Assembly: GCA_012270125.1 (NCBI GenBank)
Contig: JAAXIY010000010.1
Coordinates: forward strand, 1-34,147
From: Paracoccaceae bacterium
GTDB taxonomy: Bacteria > Pseudomonadota > Alphaproteobacteria > Rhodobacterales > Rhodobacteraceae
Reading direction: 5' to 3'
DNA length: 34,147 bases
Of the stretch, positions 1 to 9,124 are shown piece after piece (the first letter of the stretch is position 1; every line of letters starts with the position of its first letter). Below the pieces are notes generated by a model. The model was not told the origin of the DNA. It saw only the letters and a program-made list of their open reading frames with translations, and ran no database searches. Both the position numbers and the translations under genes were made by a program.

Positions 1-221
1 CCGTAGCCTATATTTACGCACCACATGCCGCCTGGGCCATCAATTAACTTATTTCCATATCCATCGTAGAGATAAATTCCTTTTGCTTTTGTTACCTGAG
101 TCAGATCGAAGCTGTTTTCAGAGAATTCACTCCAAGGATGGATTAGATGTTTTTGGTCCCAGTATTGTACCTGCTCTGGAGTAATCGTATCATTTTTGCC
201 ATCAAAACTCTGCAAAGTCAC
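1..221 (-). CDS. Class III (omega) aminotransferase, N-terminal fragment cut by the window edge
   Basis: I translated this frame by hand from the minus strand. It is open from a GTG at 219-221 to the left edge, giving 73 residues, and an in-frame TGA lies two codons upstream of the GTG. The fragment contains HLIHPWSEF, then KGIYLYDGYGNKLIDG, then GGMWCVNIGYG. This is the usual N-terminus of PLP-dependent class III aminotransferases, where a substrate-entry segment precedes the G-x-x-L-x-D-x-x-G-x-x-L-I-D strand pair. The WCVNIGYG segment is identical to that of the divergent neighbour at 337-1725, so the two are paralogues. The catalytic lysine lies outside the window and the substrate cannot be judged. 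The GTG start is supported mainly by the upstream stop; the ribosome binding site is weak. Confidence 0.85.
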   Translation of the reverse strand, partial: MTLQSFDGKNDTITPEQVQYWDQKHLIHPWSEFSENSFDLTQVTKAKGIYLYDGYGNKLIDGPGGMWCVNIGY

Positions 222-253
222 ATCTCAATTCTTTGTTGTTTTATGAATTTTTA

Positions 254-281
254 TAATTACAGTCGGTTAAAATCCTGTCAA
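254..281 (-). promoter_or_regulatory. Candidate sigma70-type promoter for the left aminotransferase, overlapping a + strand -10
   Basis: On the minus strand a perfect TTGACA (281-276) is followed after 16 nt by TAATTA (259-254), about 33 nt before the GTG start. On the plus strand a perfect TATAAT sits at 252-257, about 80 nt before the aminotransferase at 337, but with no good -35 box. The two -10 boxes overlap, so the divergent genes could compete for polymerase. This is motif matching by eye only. Confidence 0.35.
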
Positions 282-336
282 TGCTGGCTGAAAAGTTCTG
301 AGAGAAATCATTAATAAAAGCTTATGAGGCAACCTT

Positions 337-1725
337 ATGAATTTATTATCAAATAAATTTCCAACTAAAGAATTGCAAACCCGTGATGCAGCCCATCATA
401 TGCATCCATTTACCGCACAGGCGGAATTAGGGGAAAAGGGTGCTCGCATCATAACACGAGCAAATGGTGTTTTTGTCTACGACTCAGAAGGTGAGGAAAT
501 ATTAGATGCAATGGCTGGTCTTTGGTGCGTTAACATAGGCTATGGGCGTCATGAACTTGCGGAAGTGGCTGCGCGACAAATGAAAGAGTTGTCATATTAT
601 AATACTTTTTTTCAAACCACACATATACCAGCTATTGAGTTAGCAGCAAAGTTGGCTGAATTGGCTCCTTATGACTTGAACCATGTATTTTTTGCCAGCT
701 CAGGGTCTGAGGCAAATGATACAAATATTAGGTTGGTTCGACATTTTTGGGCCTTGAAGGGTAAGCCAAACAAGTCAATTATTATAAGTCGAAAAAATGC
801 CTATCATGGATCAAGTGTTGGGTCTGGCTCGTTAGGTGGAATGACTGCAATGCATGATCAAGGTGGCATGCCTATACCCGATATACACCACATAAATCAG
901 CCTAATTGGTGGTCAGAAGGTGGAGATATGACACCAGAAGACTTTGGTTTGGCATGTGCCCAAAATTTAGAAGAAAAAATCAAATCGTTGGGTGCAGATC
1001 GTGTGGCGGCGTTCATAGCTGAGCCTGTTCAAGGAGCCGGAGGTGTTATTGTCGCTCCAGATACATATTGGCCTGAGGTGCAAAGAATATGTGATCACTA
1101 CGGAATACTTTTAATTGCAGATGAAGTAATCTGTGGATTTGGCCGAACGGGTAGTTGGTTCGGCAGCCAAACCTTGAATATAAAGCCTGATATTATGACC
1201 ATAGCAAAAGGTTTAAGTAGTGGTTACCAACCCATTGGTGGTTCAATAGTATCTGATGAAATTGAAAGTATAATTGCCAAAGATGAATTTAATCATGGCT
1301 ATACTTATTCAAGTCACCCTGTGGCAGCAGCCGTGGCTCTTGAAAATTTACGTATTATTGACGATGAAAATATAATTGGCCATGTTAAAAATGATGTTGG
1401 ACCATACCTAAAAAAAGCATGGGAAGGATTGTGTAATCATCCTTTAGTTGGTGAAGCAAAAATAGTAGGCATGATGGGTTCAATAGCACTAACACCAAAT
1501 AAGGAAACGCGGGCTCCGTTTAAATCAGAAGCAGGTACAGTAGGATATATTTGTCGCGAAAGATGTTTCGCAAATAACCTTATTATGAGACATGTAGGTG
1601 ACCGTATGATTATATCGCCTCCATTAATTATTACGAAAGCTGAAGTTGATATTTTAATTCAACGAGCCAATAGAGCTTTAGATGAGGCAATGGAAAAAAT
1701 AATTCAAGAAGGTTTAATGTGTTAA
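337..1725 (+). CDS. Class III (omega) aminotransferase, pyruvate-dependent type
   Basis: PLP-dependent class III aminotransferase of 462 residues, a normal length. It should move an amino group from an omega-amino donor (polyamine, beta-alanine, taurine or similar) to pyruvate or another keto acid in the cytoplasm. Visible landmarks are WCVNIGYG (63-70), the phosphate-binding GSEAND (123-128), NAYHG (154-158) whose Tyr156 should stack on the cofactor, EPVQGAGG (229-236), IADEVICGFGRTG with cofactor-binding Asp262, and the Schiff-base lysine Lys291 in TIAKGLSSGY. The sequence strongly resembles the Rhodobacterales 'aspartate aminotransferase family' proteins; donor specificity cannot be read from sequence. 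The ATG at 337 has GAGG about 8 nt upstream. The gene is divergent from a paralogue at 1-221 and followed 42 nt later by an HDAC-like amidohydrolase, which would fit amine or polyamine metabolism; that link is inference. Confidence 0.93.
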   Translation: MNLLSNKFPTKELQTRDAAHHMHPFTAQAELGEKGARIITRANGVFVYDSEGEEILDAMAGLWCVNIGYGRHELAEVAARQMKELSYYNTFFQTTHIPAIELAAKLAELAPYDLNHVFFASSGSEANDTNIRLVRHFWALKGKPNKSIIISRKNAYHGSSVGSGSLGGMTAMHDQGGMPIPDIHHINQPNWWSEGGDMTPEDFGLACAQNLEEKIKSLGADRVAAFIAEPVQGAGGVIVAPDTYWPEVQRICDHYGILLIADEVICGFGRTGSWFGSQTLNIKPDIMTIAKGLSSGYQPIGGSIVSDEIESIIAKDEFNHGYTYSSHPVAAAVALENLRIIDDENIIGHVKNDVGPYLKKAWEGLCNHPLVGEAKIVGMMGSIALTPNKETRAPFKSEAGTVGYICRERCFANNLIMRHVGDRMIISPPLIITKAEVDILIQRANRALDEAMEKIIQEGLMC

Positions 1726-1767
1726 TATCCTCTTTAAAAAATTTACATAAATCACTGGTACAATTCG

Positions 1768-2691
1768 ATGTCTATCTCTGCACTAATAACACATGAAGAT
1801 TGTTTGGAACATCTGACACCAACAGGTCACCCAGAGCAAGTTGCTAGGCTAGAGTATATTTTAGATGCATTGAAAGAGATAAATTTATTACGTGTAAGTG
1901 CACCGATGGCGGCGGACGATGACATACTTAGAATTCATCCTCTTGAATACATTAGCTATTTAAAGGGCTCTTTGCCTCAGACAGGGTATAAGTCATTAGA
2001 TGGAGATACCCACATTTCTTCTGGCTCTTTAACAGCAGCATATCGCGCTGCAGGCGGTGTATTGAGAGCTATAGACATAGTTTTATCTGGAGAAGCCAAA
2101 AATGCATTTGTTGCAGTGAGGCCTCCTGGCCATCATGCTGAAACTCAAACAGCTATGGGGTTTTGTTTGTTTGGCAATGTTGCCCTGGGAGCAAAGCATG
2201 CACTTGATTTTCATGGATTAAAGCGAGTTGCTGTTATTGATTTTGATGTTCATCATGGAAACGGCACCCAAGAGCTTTTATGGGATGAAAGCCGGTGCCT
2301 AACATTTACCTCACAGCAAATGCCTTTGTGGCCAGGTACGGGATCCAAGGAAGAACAAGGAAACTTTAACAATATTGTTAACATACCATTATCGCCTGGA
2401 AGCTCAGGAGTACTTATGCGTGAAAAATATGAAATGTTAGTTTTCCCAGCACTTCAAGAATTTAAGCCAGAACTAATTTTGGTCTCTGCTGGTTTCGACG
2501 CACATGAAGCTGATCCTCTTGCAGAGTTAAATTGGTCAACAGAAGATTTCTCTTGGTTGACAGAAAGGATTTGTAAAATCGCATCAGATTGCTGTGGTGG
2601 ACGTCTGGTATCTACATTAGAGGGTGGTTATGATTTAGAAGCTTTGGCAGAATCTGTCAAAGCCCATGTTATTAAATTATGTGAGGCCTGA
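1768..2691 (+). CDS. Histone deacetylase-like (acetylpolyamine amidohydrolase family) zinc hydrolase
   Basis: Arginase/deacetylase-fold zinc amidohydrolase of 307 residues, the usual size for bacterial HDAC-like proteins. The family removes acetyl groups from acetylated amines such as acetylpolyamines or acetyl-lysine. Family motifs are intact: RPPGHHAE with the active-site pair His122-His123, DFDVHHGNGT with metal ligands Asp160 and His162, SAGFDAHEADP with metal ligand Asp244, and LEGGYD with Tyr288, the usual transition-state tyrosine. All catalytic residues are present, so it should be active. It heads a tight run: xseB starts one base after its stop, followed by ispA and dxs. I recall the HDAC-xseB-ispA-dxs order in many Rhodobacterales, so adjacency may reflect history rather than shared function. 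The true substrate is unknown. Confidence 0.92.
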   Translation: MSISALITHEDCLEHLTPTGHPEQVARLEYILDALKEINLLRVSAPMAADDDILRIHPLEYISYLKGSLPQTGYKSLDGDTHISSGSLTAAYRAAGGVLRAIDIVLSGEAKNAFVAVRPPGHHAETQTAMGFCLFGNVALGAKHALDFHGLKRVAVIDFDVHHGNGTQELLWDESRCLTFTSQQMPLWPGTGSKEEQGNFNNIVNIPLSPGSSGVLMREKYEMLVFPALQEFKPELILVSAGFDAHEADPLAELNWSTEDFSWLTERICKIASDCCGGRLVSTLEGGYDLEALAESVKAHVIKLCEA

Positions 2692-2692
2692 T

Positions 2693-2935
2693 ATGAATGA
2701 TATACCTATTTCTGAAATGAATTTTGAGCAGGCGATGAATGAACTTGAAAGAATCGTCACACAGCTAGAGAGAGGGGATGTTCCCCTTGAAGATAGTATC
2801 GCTCTCTATGAAAGGGGCGCAGAACTAAAGAAAAGATGTGAGGCTAAGTTAAAAGAAGCAGAGCAAAAGGTTGCAGCTATAACCTTAGATGAAGAAGGAT
2901 CAGTAACTGGAACAAAACCGCTAGAAGGCCTTTGA
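2693..2935 (+). CDS. xseB: Exodeoxyribonuclease VII small subunit
   Basis: Small helical subunit of exonuclease VII, which with XseA degrades single-stranded DNA to short acid-soluble oligonucleotides. The 80-residue product has the family core: MNFEQAMNELERIVTQLERG, then PLEDSIALYERGAELKKRCEAKL and a short tail. I start at the ATG at 2693 rather than the upstream in-frame codon at 2666. The shorter form has the usual family length, GAGG lies 6 nt upstream, and the longer form would run back into the HDAC-like gene. Its TGA overlaps the ispA ATG by one base, which indicates translational coupling. No xseA is in the window. Confidence 0.95.
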   Translation: MNDIPISEMNFEQAMNELERIVTQLERGDVPLEDSIALYERGAELKKRCEAKLKEAEQKVAAITLDEEGSVTGTKPLEGL

Positions 2936-3792
2936 TGTTTAAAGATCGTCTGGAGTTTTCTGCAAAGATTGTAGAAAAAACATTGCTCAATTATCTTCAA
3001 ACGTTTGATAAAATTGAGATCGTTGACGCGATGCTTTACTCTCTAACAGGCGGTAAAAAATTAAGGGCATTTTTTGTAATGGAAAGTGCTGCACTTTTTG
3101 AAATTGATCCAAATTTAGCTAAATGGCCGGCTTCGGGTATTGAAGCTATGCATACTTACTCTTTGGTCCATGATGATTTGCCAGATATGGATGATGATGA
3201 TCTACGGCGCGGACGTCCAACGGTTCACAAAAAATGGGATACAGCAACTGCTGTTTTGGTTGGCGATGCTCTTCAAGCGTTAGCCTACGAACTGACACTC
3301 AATAGTGATGTTCCTAATTCTACCAAGTTAGCTTCCAATTTGGCCATAGCAGCTGGTGCAAAAGGTATGGTCATGGGGCAAGCTTTAGATATCGCTGCTG
3401 AAAACTCCGATACGGCACTAAGTCTGAACGATATTATAAAGTTGCAACAAGGTAAAACAGGCGCGCTTATTTTATGGGCTGCTACTGCAGGTGCCCATAT
3501 GGCGAGCGAAGATGTAAAGCCACTGGAAAATTATGCAAATGCTGTAGGTTTGGCGTTCCAAATAGCTGATGATTTATTGGATGCGACGGGTGATCAATTA
3601 AAAGCGGGTAAAAAATTAATGAAGGATGCGTCCGCAAATAAAGCTACTTTTGTCTCGTTATTGGGCGTTGATGGTGCTCAAAGAAAAGCTCGGGATTTGA
3701 TTAGTGACGCATGTGACTCAATTTCAATTTATGGAGCGCGATCAGATGCCTTGAAACAGGCGGCTGAATTCGTTATTGCGCGGGATTATTAG
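2935..3792 (+). CDS. ispA: Farnesyl diphosphate synthase (polyprenyl synthetase)
   Basis: Trans-prenyltransferase that condenses IPP with DMAPP and GPP to give farnesyl diphosphate for quinone side chains, undecaprenyl phosphate and carotenoids. The 285 residues carry GGKKLR (39-44), the first aspartate-rich motif HDDLPDMDDDDLRRG (79-93, key Asp80, Asp81 and Asp85), KTGAL, and the second aspartate motif QIADDLLD (Asp212, Asp213). The two extra residues in the first motif mark the bacterial type II FPP synthase pattern; a GGPP product is less likely but not excluded. The ATG at 2935 overlaps the xseB stop; a TTG three bases earlier is a worse candidate. AAGG lies upstream. dxs follows after 14 nt, joining precursor supply and chain elongation in one transcript. 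Confidence 0.95.
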   Translation: MFKDRLEFSAKIVEKTLLNYLQTFDKIEIVDAMLYSLTGGKKLRAFFVMESAALFEIDPNLAKWPASGIEAMHTYSLVHDDLPDMDDDDLRRGRPTVHKKWDTATAVLVGDALQALAYELTLNSDVPNSTKLASNLAIAAGAKGMVMGQALDIAAENSDTALSLNDIIKLQQGKTGALILWAATAGAHMASEDVKPLENYANAVGLAFQIADDLLDATGDQLKAGKKLMKDASANKATFVSLLGVDGAQRKARDLISDACDSISIYGARSDALKQAAEFVIARDY

Positions 3793-3806
3793 TTTGAAAG
3801 AGAGAA

Positions 3807-5735
3807 ATGTCTGATAATTCTTCTACTCCACTACTTGATAATATTAGCTCCCCTCAGGATCTAAAACTATTATCTGATGATCAGCTTTTTCAAGTTGCTA
3901 GAGAGCTGCGACAGGAAACTATATCAGCTGTTTCAGAAACGGGAGGACATTTAGGAGCCGGTCTTGGTGTTGTTGAACTAACAGTAGCTTTGCACGCTAT
4001 TTTTGATGCGCCCAAAGATAAGATAATATGGGACGTTTCTCACCAAAGTTACCCACACAAAATTTTAACTGGAAGACGAAACCGCATTCGTACGCTTCGA
4101 CAAAAAGATGGACTAAGTGGTTTTACGAAAAGGGCTGAAAGTGAATATGATCCATTCGGCGCTGCTCATTCATCGACTTCAATTTCCGCTGCCTTAGGTT
4201 TCGCAACAGCCAGGGACTTAGGTGGTTCTTGTGAAAGTGGTTTAGGTGAAACTATCGCAGTGATTGGAGATGGTTCAATGAGCGCAGGAATGGCTTATGA
4301 AGCTATGAATAATGCTGGTCATCTAAAAAAACGTCTGATTGTCGTCTTGAATGATAACGAAATGTCCATTGCACCTCCTGTTGGTGCTTTGTCTTCTTAC
4401 CTGTCCCAGCTATATTCGGAAGAACCTTTCCAGGATTTTCGGCAGATAGCTAAAGGCGCTATTGGCTTTTTGCCAGAGCCTTTTAAAGAAGGGGCAAAAA
4501 GAGCCAAACGTTTATTGAAATCTATGGCTGTAGGAAATACGATCTTTGAGGCTTTAGGGTTTTCATACCTTGGACCTATTGATGGGCATGACTTAAATCA
4601 ATTACTACCTATATTTCGGACCGTTCAAAAAAGATTAGATGGTCCCATTTTATTGCATGTGGTGACCAAAAAAGGAAAAGGGTATGTGCCAGCTGAAAAG
4701 GCAAAGGATAAAGGTCATGCTACAGGAAAATTTGATGTTTTAACTGGGAAACAAACGGCAAAAAAGTCTAATGCCCCTACTTATACGAAAGTTTTCGCGG
4801 ATAGTTTATTAAAACATGCTGCTGATGATACTAAGATATGCGCGGTAACAGCTGCAATGCCAGATGGAACAGGATTGAGTTTGTTTTCTGAGCGATACCC
4901 AAGTAGATGTTTTGACGTTGGTATAGCTGAGCAACATGGTGTTACATTTTCAGCAGCGTTGGCTGCTGGTGGTATGAAGCCTTTTTGTGCAATGTATTCA
5001 ACGTTTTTGCAAAGAGGTTATGACCAAGTTGTTCACGATGTTGCTTTGCAAAATTTACCAGTAAGGTTTGCAATAGATCGCGCTGGATTGGTTGGTGCAG
5101 ATGGCCCAACACATGCAGGTAGTTTCGACATAGCTTTTATGGCTAATTTGCCAAACATGGTTGTGATGGCGGCCTCCGATGAGGCGGAGTTAGTTCACAT
5201 GGTTGCAACCGCAGTTGAATACAGCGAGGGACCAATAGCATTTCGTTACCCCAGGGGAAATGGAGTAGGATGTGATTTGCCGTCAATCGGAAAACCAATT
5301 GAAATTGGGAAAGGACGTGTCGTTACGGCTGGAAATACCGTTTCTTTGCTTTCTTTTGGCACAAGGCTTCCTGAAGTATTGAAGGCATCAGAGACTTTAA
5401 AGCTAAAAGGTATTTCGCCAACGATTATTGATGCAAGATTCGCCAAGCCTCTCGATGAAAAATTGATTATTGATTTAGTGGAAAATCATGAAGCTATTAT
5501 AACGATTGAAGAAGGTTCAATTGGTGGTTTTGGCAGTCATGTTCAACAGTTTTTATTTGAACAAGGTGTTTTTGATAAAGGTTTTAAGTTCAGGTCGATG
5601 GTTTTGCCAGATGTTTTTATTGATCAGTCAAGCCCAGAAGACATGTACCATCAAGCTGGCCTAAATGCTTCCCATATAGAAGACATGGTGCTTTCGTTAC
5701 TTGGCTTAGAAACTTTAAAGCAGGTAAATATTTAG
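3807..5735 (+). CDS. dxs: 1-deoxy-D-xylulose-5-phosphate synthase
   Basis: TPP-dependent first enzyme of the MEP isoprenoid pathway: pyruvate plus glyceraldehyde 3-phosphate gives DXP and CO2. It also feeds thiamine and pyridoxal synthesis. The 642-residue length is typical. The N-terminal TPP domain has His48 in [25 protein letters not shown], and the TPP/Mg motif GDGSMSAG (154-161) through NDN (182-184). The central pyrimidine-binding domain has the cofactor-activating Glu375 in VGIAEQHG, then [15 protein letters not shown]. The C-terminal transketolase domain ends with [21 protein letters not shown] lies just before the ATG. It is the last gene of the HDAC-xseB-ispA-dxs run and converges on the epimerase at 5739 with only 3 nt between stops. 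Confidence 0.97.
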   Translation: MSDNSSTPLLDNISSPQDLKLLSDDQLFQVARELRQETISAVSETGGHLGAGLGVVELTVALHAIFDAPKDKIIWDVSHQSYPHKILTGRRNRIRTLRQKDGLSGFTKRAESEYDPFGAAHSSTSISAALGFATARDLGGSCESGLGETIAVIGDGSMSAGMAYEAMNNAGHLKKRLIVVLNDNEMSIAPPVGALSSYLSQLYSEEPFQDFRQIAKGAIGFLPEPFKEGAKRAKRLLKSMAVGNTIFEALGFSYLGPIDGHDLNQLLPIFRTVQKRLDGPILLHVVTKKGKGYVPAEKAKDKGHATGKFDVLTGKQTAKKSNAPTYTKVFADSLLKHAADDTKICAVTAAMPDGTGLSLFSERYPSRCFDVGIAEQHGVTFSAALAAGGMKPFCAMYSTFLQRGYDQVVHDVALQNLPVRFAIDRAGLVGADGPTHAGSFDIAFMANLPNMVVMAASDEAELVHMVATAVEYSEGPIAFRYPRGNGVGCDLPSIGKPIEIGKGRVVTAGNTVSLLSFGTRLPEVLKASETLKLKGISPTIIDARFAKPLDEKLIIDLVENHEAIITIEEGSIGGFGSHVQQFLFEQGVFDKGFKFRSMVLPDVFIDQSSPEDMYHQAGLNASHIEDMVLSLLGLETLKQVNI

Positions 5736-5738
5736 AGA

Positions 5739-6596
5739 TTATCCTTCAATTTCTTTTAAAAGGTTCTTTAAACCTGCTTTGAAGTCTGGATACATTAATT
5801 TAATACCCAGTTCAGTTTTAATTAATTGATTAGATACTCGTTTGTTTTCTTCGTAAAAACTCTTAGCCATTTCTGACAGGTTGGCGTCTTCAAAACGAAT
5901 TGTTGGTGGTTCATTTACATTCAAAATCTTCGCTGCGTAGGCAATTATATCTTGCGGTGGTGCTGGATTATCATCGCAAAGATTATAAATAGAGTGCGGC
6001 TTTGGTCGTGAAATTGAGGCGAGAAGTGTTTGGATAATATCTTGAACGTGTATTCTATTAAATACCTGCCCAGGCTTGATAATCTTTGCTGCTTTTCCTT
6101 GTAAAACTTTTTGGAGTGGATTTCGGGTTGGGCCGTAAATGCCACCCAGTCTAAATATGTGAATAGGCAAACTCTTTTGCTCGAGCCATTTATTTTCGGC
6201 CATTACTCGAGCAGCTCCACGTTTTGTTGAAGGTTTAAGTGGTGAACTTTCGTCCACCCATTCACCCCTTGTATCGCCATAAACGCCGGTTGTAGAAAGA
6301 TATCCCGCCCATTTAATTTGACTGGAGTTATCCTTTATATCTGCTCCATAAATTTGCATAACTGGATCATCATTACTTTTTGGTGAGACCGAGCTCAGTA
6401 TTATTTGAGTATCTTTGATTATAGATCTTAATTCATTGCTTCCCCACAAAATTGGAATAGCTCCAGAATTTTCAATATCAGAAAATTTGTCTTTTGACCT
6501 GGTCGTCCCAAATACTTTCCATCCTCTATTGACAAGATAAGGGGTTAAAGCTCGGGCGGTGTATCCATGACCAAAAGATAAAAGCGTTAGATCCAT
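5739..6596 (-). CDS. NAD(P)-dependent SDR/epimerase, YeeZ-like
   Basis: Atypical extended short-chain dehydrogenase of 285 residues. The N-terminus MDLTLLSFGHGYTARAL is a Rossmann nucleotide-binding loop (Gly9, Gly11, Ala14). Later come LSSVSP and STTGVYGDTRGEWVDE, which resemble the catalytic region of NAD-dependent epimerases, and FRLGGIYGPTRNPLQ. Similar proteins are annotated as YeeZ-like or 'NAD(P)-dependent oxidoreductase' with no known substrate. The frame extends upstream to 6668, but I start at 6596: the Rossmann strand begins there, the preceding purine run GAGAGAGAAAAGGGA is a good ribosome binding site, and the added 24 residues look non-coding. It is divergent from the thiolase at 6783. 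Confidence 0.85.
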   Translation of the reverse strand: MDLTLLSFGHGYTARALTPYLVNRGWKVFGTTRSKDKFSDIENSGAIPILWGSNELRSIIKDTQIILSSVSPKSNDDPVMQIYGADIKDNSSQIKWAGYLSTTGVYGDTRGEWVDESSPLKPSTKRGAARVMAENKWLEQKSLPIHIFRLGGIYGPTRNPLQKVLQGKAAKIIKPGQVFNRIHVQDIIQTLLASISRPKPHSIYNLCDDNPAPPQDIIAYAAKILNVNEPPTIRFEDANLSEMAKSFYEENKRVSNQLIKTELGIKLMYPDFKAGLKNLLKEIEG

Positions 6597-6697
6597 TCCC
6601 TTTTCTCTCTCAATAGACAATGATGACTTATTGAATGCATTATTAATACAATATAAATTTAAAAACATATGTATTTTTATGGAAGTCGATATTGGTT

Positions 6698-6731
6698 GTT
6701 AAAAGATTTAACTATTACTTTCATGAGTAAT
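6698..6731. promoter_or_regulatory. Two adjacent inverted repeats in the divergent epimerase/thiolase spacer
   Basis: In the 186-nt spacer, GTTAAA-AGA-TTTAAC (6698-6712) is followed at once by ATTACT-TTCATG-AGTAAT (6714-6731). Both repeats are perfect 6-bp arms with short centres. They lie about 50-85 nt before the thiolase ATG and about 100-135 nt before the epimerase start, where an operator would be expected. The regulator is unknown, and AT-rich repeats of this length can occur by chance. Confidence 0.3.
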
Positions 6732-6782
6732 TTTAATTTTATGAGATAGGTTAAAACGCTGACTTTAGTAAAAGGATCAAAA

Positions 6783-7958
6783 ATGCGAGATATTGTTATT
6801 TTAGACGGAGCCAGAACTCCAATTGGAACATTTGGAGGTTCTTTGGCAAATACTGCACCTATAGATTTGGCTGCCTCGGTGACTAAGGCCGCTATAGAAC
6901 GTTCGGGTGTAGAGCCGTCTCAGATTGGGCATGTTGCTTTTGGCCATGTAATAAATACAGAACCACGTGATATGTATTTAAGTCGTGTCGCTGCATTGGA
7001 TGCTGGTATATCTGAGGAAACACCTGCAATGAATGTAAATCGCTTATGTGGCTCAGGCGTTCAGGCGATTGTCTCGATTATACAGTCTATTGCTTTAGGT
7101 GATGCAGAATTTGGGCTCGCTGGTGGTTCTGAAAATATGAGCCGTTCTCCTTACTCTGTTCAGGGTCAGAGATGGGGAGCCAAAATGGGTGATGTAAAGA
7201 CATTAGATATGATGCTTGGAGCTTTAAATTGTCCTTTTGGAACAGGACATATGGGAGTAACAGCAGAGAACGTAGCGCGCGAAAATAATATATCTCGCCT
7301 TGACCAAGATGAATTTGCCTTAGAGAGCCAAAAAAGAGCTGCCCTGGCTGAATCAAATAACCTGTTTGATGATCAAATTATTCCAATAGAAATTAAGGTA
7401 AAAAGGGATTTTGTCCCTTTTGAAAAAGATGAGCACCCTAAAACAACAACTCTAGAAGATTTGGCGTCTTTGCGTCCAGTATTCGAAAAAGATGGAACGG
7501 TGACTGCAGGTAATGCTTCCGGAATAAATGACGGTGCTGCAGCGATTGTCCTATCATCGGCAGATGCGGTTGAAAAATATGGTTTAAAACCAAAGGCTAG
7601 AGTTTTGGGCTATGGACATGCTGGAGTAAGGCCTGAGGTTATGGGAGTTGGACCAATCCCAGCAGTACAAAATCTATTGAAAAATACTGGTCTATCGATA
7701 TCTGATTTTGATGTTATTGAAAGTAATGAAGCATTTGCTGCTCAAGCGATTGCGGTAAACCGTGGCCTCGATTTAGACCCAAAAGTTGTGAATCCAAATG
7801 GAGGAGCGATTGCCTTAGGTCATCCAGTTGGTGCAACTGGCGCAATAATTACCTTAAAGGCTTTATACCAGCTGGAAATTATCAATGGGAAGCGAGCTTT
7901 GATTACAATGTGTATTGGAGGAGGTCAGGGAATTGCTTTGGCCATTGAAAGGATTTAA
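6783..7958 (+). CDS. Acetyl-CoA C-acetyltransferase / thiolase II family
   Basis: Thiolase of 391 residues, the standard length. It catalyses condensation of two acetyl-CoA or thiolytic cleavage of 3-ketoacyl-CoA. Catalytic residues are all visible: nucleophile Cys89 in NVNRLCGSG, NEAFA (315-319), His347 in GGAIALGHPVGATGA, and the second cysteine Cys377 in MCIGGGQG. The start has AAAGGA about 6 nt upstream. It could act in polyhydroxybutyrate or ketone metabolism (phaA/atoB-like) or in beta-oxidation; sequence alone does not decide, so no symbol is given. No beta-ketothiolase partner such as phaB is adjacent. The SDR/MaoC genes at 16120-17419 could share intermediates, but they are 8 kb away. 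Confidence 0.95.
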   Translation: MRDIVILDGARTPIGTFGGSLANTAPIDLAASVTKAAIERSGVEPSQIGHVAFGHVINTEPRDMYLSRVAALDAGISEETPAMNVNRLCGSGVQAIVSIIQSIALGDAEFGLAGGSENMSRSPYSVQGQRWGAKMGDVKTLDMMLGALNCPFGTGHMGVTAENVARENNISRLDQDEFALESQKRAALAESNNLFDDQIIPIEIKVKRDFVPFEKDEHPKTTTLEDLASLRPVFEKDGTVTAGNASGINDGAAAIVLSSADAVEKYGLKPKARVLGYGHAGVRPEVMGVGPIPAVQNLLKNTGLSISDFDVIESNEAFAAQAIAVNRGLDLDPKVVNPNGGAIALGHPVGATGAIITLKALYQLEIINGKRALITMCIGGGQGIALAIERI

Positions 7959-7974
7959 TTTCAAAAATTTACCC

Positions 7975-9108
7975 TCAGCTTTTCATTTGTTCCCAGAATG
8001 ATTTGACTGAAGAAAAAAAGCTGTTTGTTTCTGGATTGTTATCTTCAGAAAGCTGCTCGAACTCTTTTAAAAGGTCTTTTTGGTGCGCAGTCAAGTTAAC
8101 AGGAGTTTCAACTGCAAGCTCGATAAACATATCACCATATTGAGAAGATTTAATGGCAGGCATACCTTTGGATCGCAATCTCATTTGCCTTCCAGATTGG
8201 CTTCCAGCTGGTACTTTCACTCTGCTTCGGCCGCCATCCATAGTAGGAACTTCTATATCTCCACCAAGGGCTGCACGCGCCATTGAAACAGGAACACGGC
8301 AAAATAGATTATGGCCATCTCGTTCAAAAATTTTGTGTTGTGCTACCTCTATAAAAATGTACAGGTCTCCTTGCGCTCCCCCACGCACACCAACCTCTCC
8401 CTCTCCGGAGAGCCTAATCCTGGTTCCTGTTTCTACACCCGCAGGAATATTGACAGATAATGCCCTGTCTTTTTTTGTTCTTCCTTGCCCGCCGCATGAC
8501 CTACAAGGGTTTTTTATGACTTGGCCTAGACCAGAGCATGCAGGACAAGAACGCTCAACAGTAAAAAAGCCTTGAGAGGCACGCACTTTACCCATACCTG
8601 CACATGTTGAACAAGTTGTAGGTTCAGTTCCGCTTTGTGCCCCTGATCCGTTGCAGGGAGTGCATTGAACTGTAGAGGGAACATTAATTGTTTTTTGCAA
8701 ACCCGAGTATGCTTCTTCCAATGTCACTCTGAGGTTATAGCGAAGGTCAGAACCTCTTGTAGAGCGATTTTGGCCGCTCCTTCCTCCCATCATGTCTCCA
8801 AAAAGGTCGTCAAAAACATCGGAAAAGGCACTGGAAAAATCGCTGCCGCCAAAACCTCTAGCTCCTCCGCCTCCCATACCTCCTTCAAAAGCAGCGTGGC
8901 CATATCTGTCGTAAGCCGCTTTTTTTTCTTCATCTTTCAGAATATCGTATGCTTCATTGGCTTCCTTGAATTGAGCTTCGGCATTCGGATTATCCGAGTT
9001 TCGATCGGGATGGAGTTCTTTTGCTTTAGTTCGAAATGCTTTTTTTATTTCTTCCTGAGAAGCGGCTTTATTTATGCCTAACACTTCATAGTAATCGCGT
9101 TTTGACAT
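7975..9108 (-). CDS. dnaJ: Chaperone protein DnaJ (Hsp40)
   Basis: Co-chaperone that binds unfolded proteins and stimulates the ATPase of DnaK. The 377-residue protein has complete type I architecture. The J domain (about 1-70) carries the essential HPD at 33-35, and a Gly/Phe-rich linker follows (about 74-115). The zinc domain holds four CxxCxGxG repeats (Cys149/152, 166/169, 188/191, 202/205), ahead of a C-terminal substrate-binding region ending near WEQMKS. AAGGG lies about 8 nt before the ATG. It lies downstream of dnaK across a 71-nt spacer holding a terminator-like hairpin, so part of its expression probably comes from readthrough. It converges on the thiolase with 16 nt between. Confidence 0.98.
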   Translation of the reverse strand: MSKRDYYEVLGINKAASQEEIKKAFRTKAKELHPDRNSDNPNAEAQFKEANEAYDILKDEEKKAAYDRYGHAAFEGGMGGGGARGFGGSDFSSAFSDVFDDLFGDMMGGRSGQNRSTRGSDLRYNLRVTLEEAYSGLQKTINVPSTVQCTPCNGSGAQSGTEPTTCSTCAGMGKVRASQGFFTVERSCPACSGLGQVIKNPCRSCGGQGRTKKDRALSVNIPAGVETGTRIRLSGEGEVGVRGGAQGDLYIFIEVAQHKIFERDGHNLFCRVPVSMARAALGGDIEVPTMDGGRSRVKVPAGSQSGRQMRLRSKGMPAIKSSQYGDMFIELAVETPVNLTAHQKDLLKEFEQLSEDNNPETNSFFSSVKSFWEQMKS

Positions 9109-9124
9109 AATAATAGCCCTTCTT

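Noticed and set aside
6597-6668. Longer start for the epimerase at 6668
   Set aside because: The added 24 residues precede the Rossmann strand, and a good purine-rich ribosome binding site stands just before the ATG at 6596.
8153-9081. Two open frames of about 140 residues on the plus strand (8153-8575 and 8665-9081)
   Set aside because: They lie wholly antisense to dnaJ, whose J domain and zinc repeats are complete; their products are low-complexity with no recognisable motif.
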